DNA of 6,766 nt from Synergistaceae bacterium (GTDB lineage Bacteria > Synergistota > Synergistia > Synergistales > Aminobacteriaceae): positions 1 to 6,766 of the forward strand of contig JAFPWQ010000153.1 in NCBI GenBank assembly GCA_017394925.1, written 5' to 3'. The stretch's first letter is position 1. Every line of letters starts with the position of its first letter. A program made the translations under genes and the position numbers. Of the stretch, positions 6,409-6,766 are shown piece by piece. Under the pieces are notes generated by a model. That model was given only the letters and a program-made list of their open reading frames with translations, did not search any database and was not told where the DNA came from.

Positions 6409-6766
6409 TTAAAATAACAGTGTAATGAACGGAACAGTTACCAGAGACAAAATTGTAGACACAACTACGCACCTTGCCGCAATCGTGTAATCTTTTCCGT
6501 ACATCTCAGCAAAAATTTCTGTGTTCGCTGCTGCTGGCATGGCCGTCAAAACTACTGTAACCTGCCATAATATATTTTTTATCCCGCAGAATTTAAGCAT
6601 GAAAATATATATCACAGGCAGAAGAATTAAACGCACGAACGTTAATTTAAACGTGTCGAACTCGAATGCATTCCGTATGTCTGATTCGCCGAGTGCAGCT
6701 CCGATTATCATCATTGAGAGCGGTCCGGTCATGTCGCCTATGTTCTTTATTGCGGCCGTTAGTACA
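6409..6766 (-). CDS. AEC (auxin efflux carrier) family permease, C-terminal part, cut by window edge
   Basis: The 118 visible residues are the C-terminal third of an AEC-family membrane transporter. Members move organic anions such as malate, or amino acid derivatives; this one's substrate cannot be told. The frame stays open to the right edge, so the ATG at 6732 is internal (Met12 of the visible part), not the start. Family marks are the GDMTGPLSMMIIGAAL stretch (10-25), which is the 'lg.mt.PLS' block before a membrane segment, the RLILLP stretch (45-50), and MPAAANTEIFAEMYGKD (76-92) followed by the STILSLVTVPFITLLF ending. About four hydrophobic segments are present. The TAA stop is 15 nt before the uvrA ATG, on the same strand and with no terminator between, so read-through into uvrA is likely. 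Confidence 0.88.
   Translation of the reverse strand, partial: VLTAAIKNIGDMTGPLSMMIIGAALGESDIRNAFEFDTFKLTFVRLILLPVIYIFMLKFCGIKNILWQVTVVLTAMPAAANTEIFAEMYGKDYTIAARCVVVSTILSLVTVPFITLLF

Noticed and set aside
6730..6732. ATG at 6732 as the start of the AEC permease
   Set aside because: The frame stays open to the window edge and the upstream residues (TAAIKNIGD) match the family block before PLS, so the Met is internal.

Overview
The window looks like ordinary chromosomal DNA from a diderm (Gram-negative-type) bacterium, probably an anaerobe. Three points suggest this. The solute receptor has a plain Sec signal peptide with no lipobox, so it is probably a free periplasmic protein. The transporter is a TRAP system. 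The S-adenosylhomocysteinase fragment resembles the shorter archaeal/Thermotoga-like type. A member of Synergistota or a similar gut or rumen anaerobe would fit, but this is a guess from gene content and protein style, not a phylogenetic result.

Layout: (1) Positions 1-489, minus strand, hold the N-terminal 163 codons of S-adenosylhomocysteinase (ahcY), cut by the left edge. (2) Positions 490-655 are a divergent promoter region, with an extended -10 promoter reading into ahcY and a near-consensus sigma-70 promoter reading right. (3) Positions 656-3517, plus strand, hold a complete three-gene TRAP transporter operon: periplasmic receptor (dctP type), small membrane subunit (dctQ type) and large membrane subunit (dctM type). 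A hairpin with a T-rich tail lies between receptor and small subunit. The two membrane genes share a 1-nt TAATG overlap. (4) A strong intrinsic terminator at 3533-3573 ends the operon and overlaps the last codons of the convergent uvrA. (5) Positions 3553-6393, minus strand, hold a full-length uvrA (nucleotide excision repair). (6) Positions 6409-6766, minus strand, hold the C-terminal part of an AEC (auxin efflux carrier) family permease, 15 nt upstream of uvrA and cut by the right edge.

Functionally, the TRAP operon is a sodium-coupled uptake system for an organic acid. The receptor keeps the Arg/Arg/Asn ligand triad of the sialate receptor SiaP at identical spacing, but no catabolic gene lies beside it, so the substrate is open. 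ahcY and uvrA are housekeeping genes with no obvious link to the transporter. I found no tRNA, rRNA, CRISPR, insertion sequence, attachment site or defence system, and nothing that amounts to a previously undescribed system. The observations most worth checking are the operon-internal hairpin, the start codon of uvrA, a shared inverted motif in the two divergent promoters, and a D-loop substitution in the second ATPase domain of UvrA.
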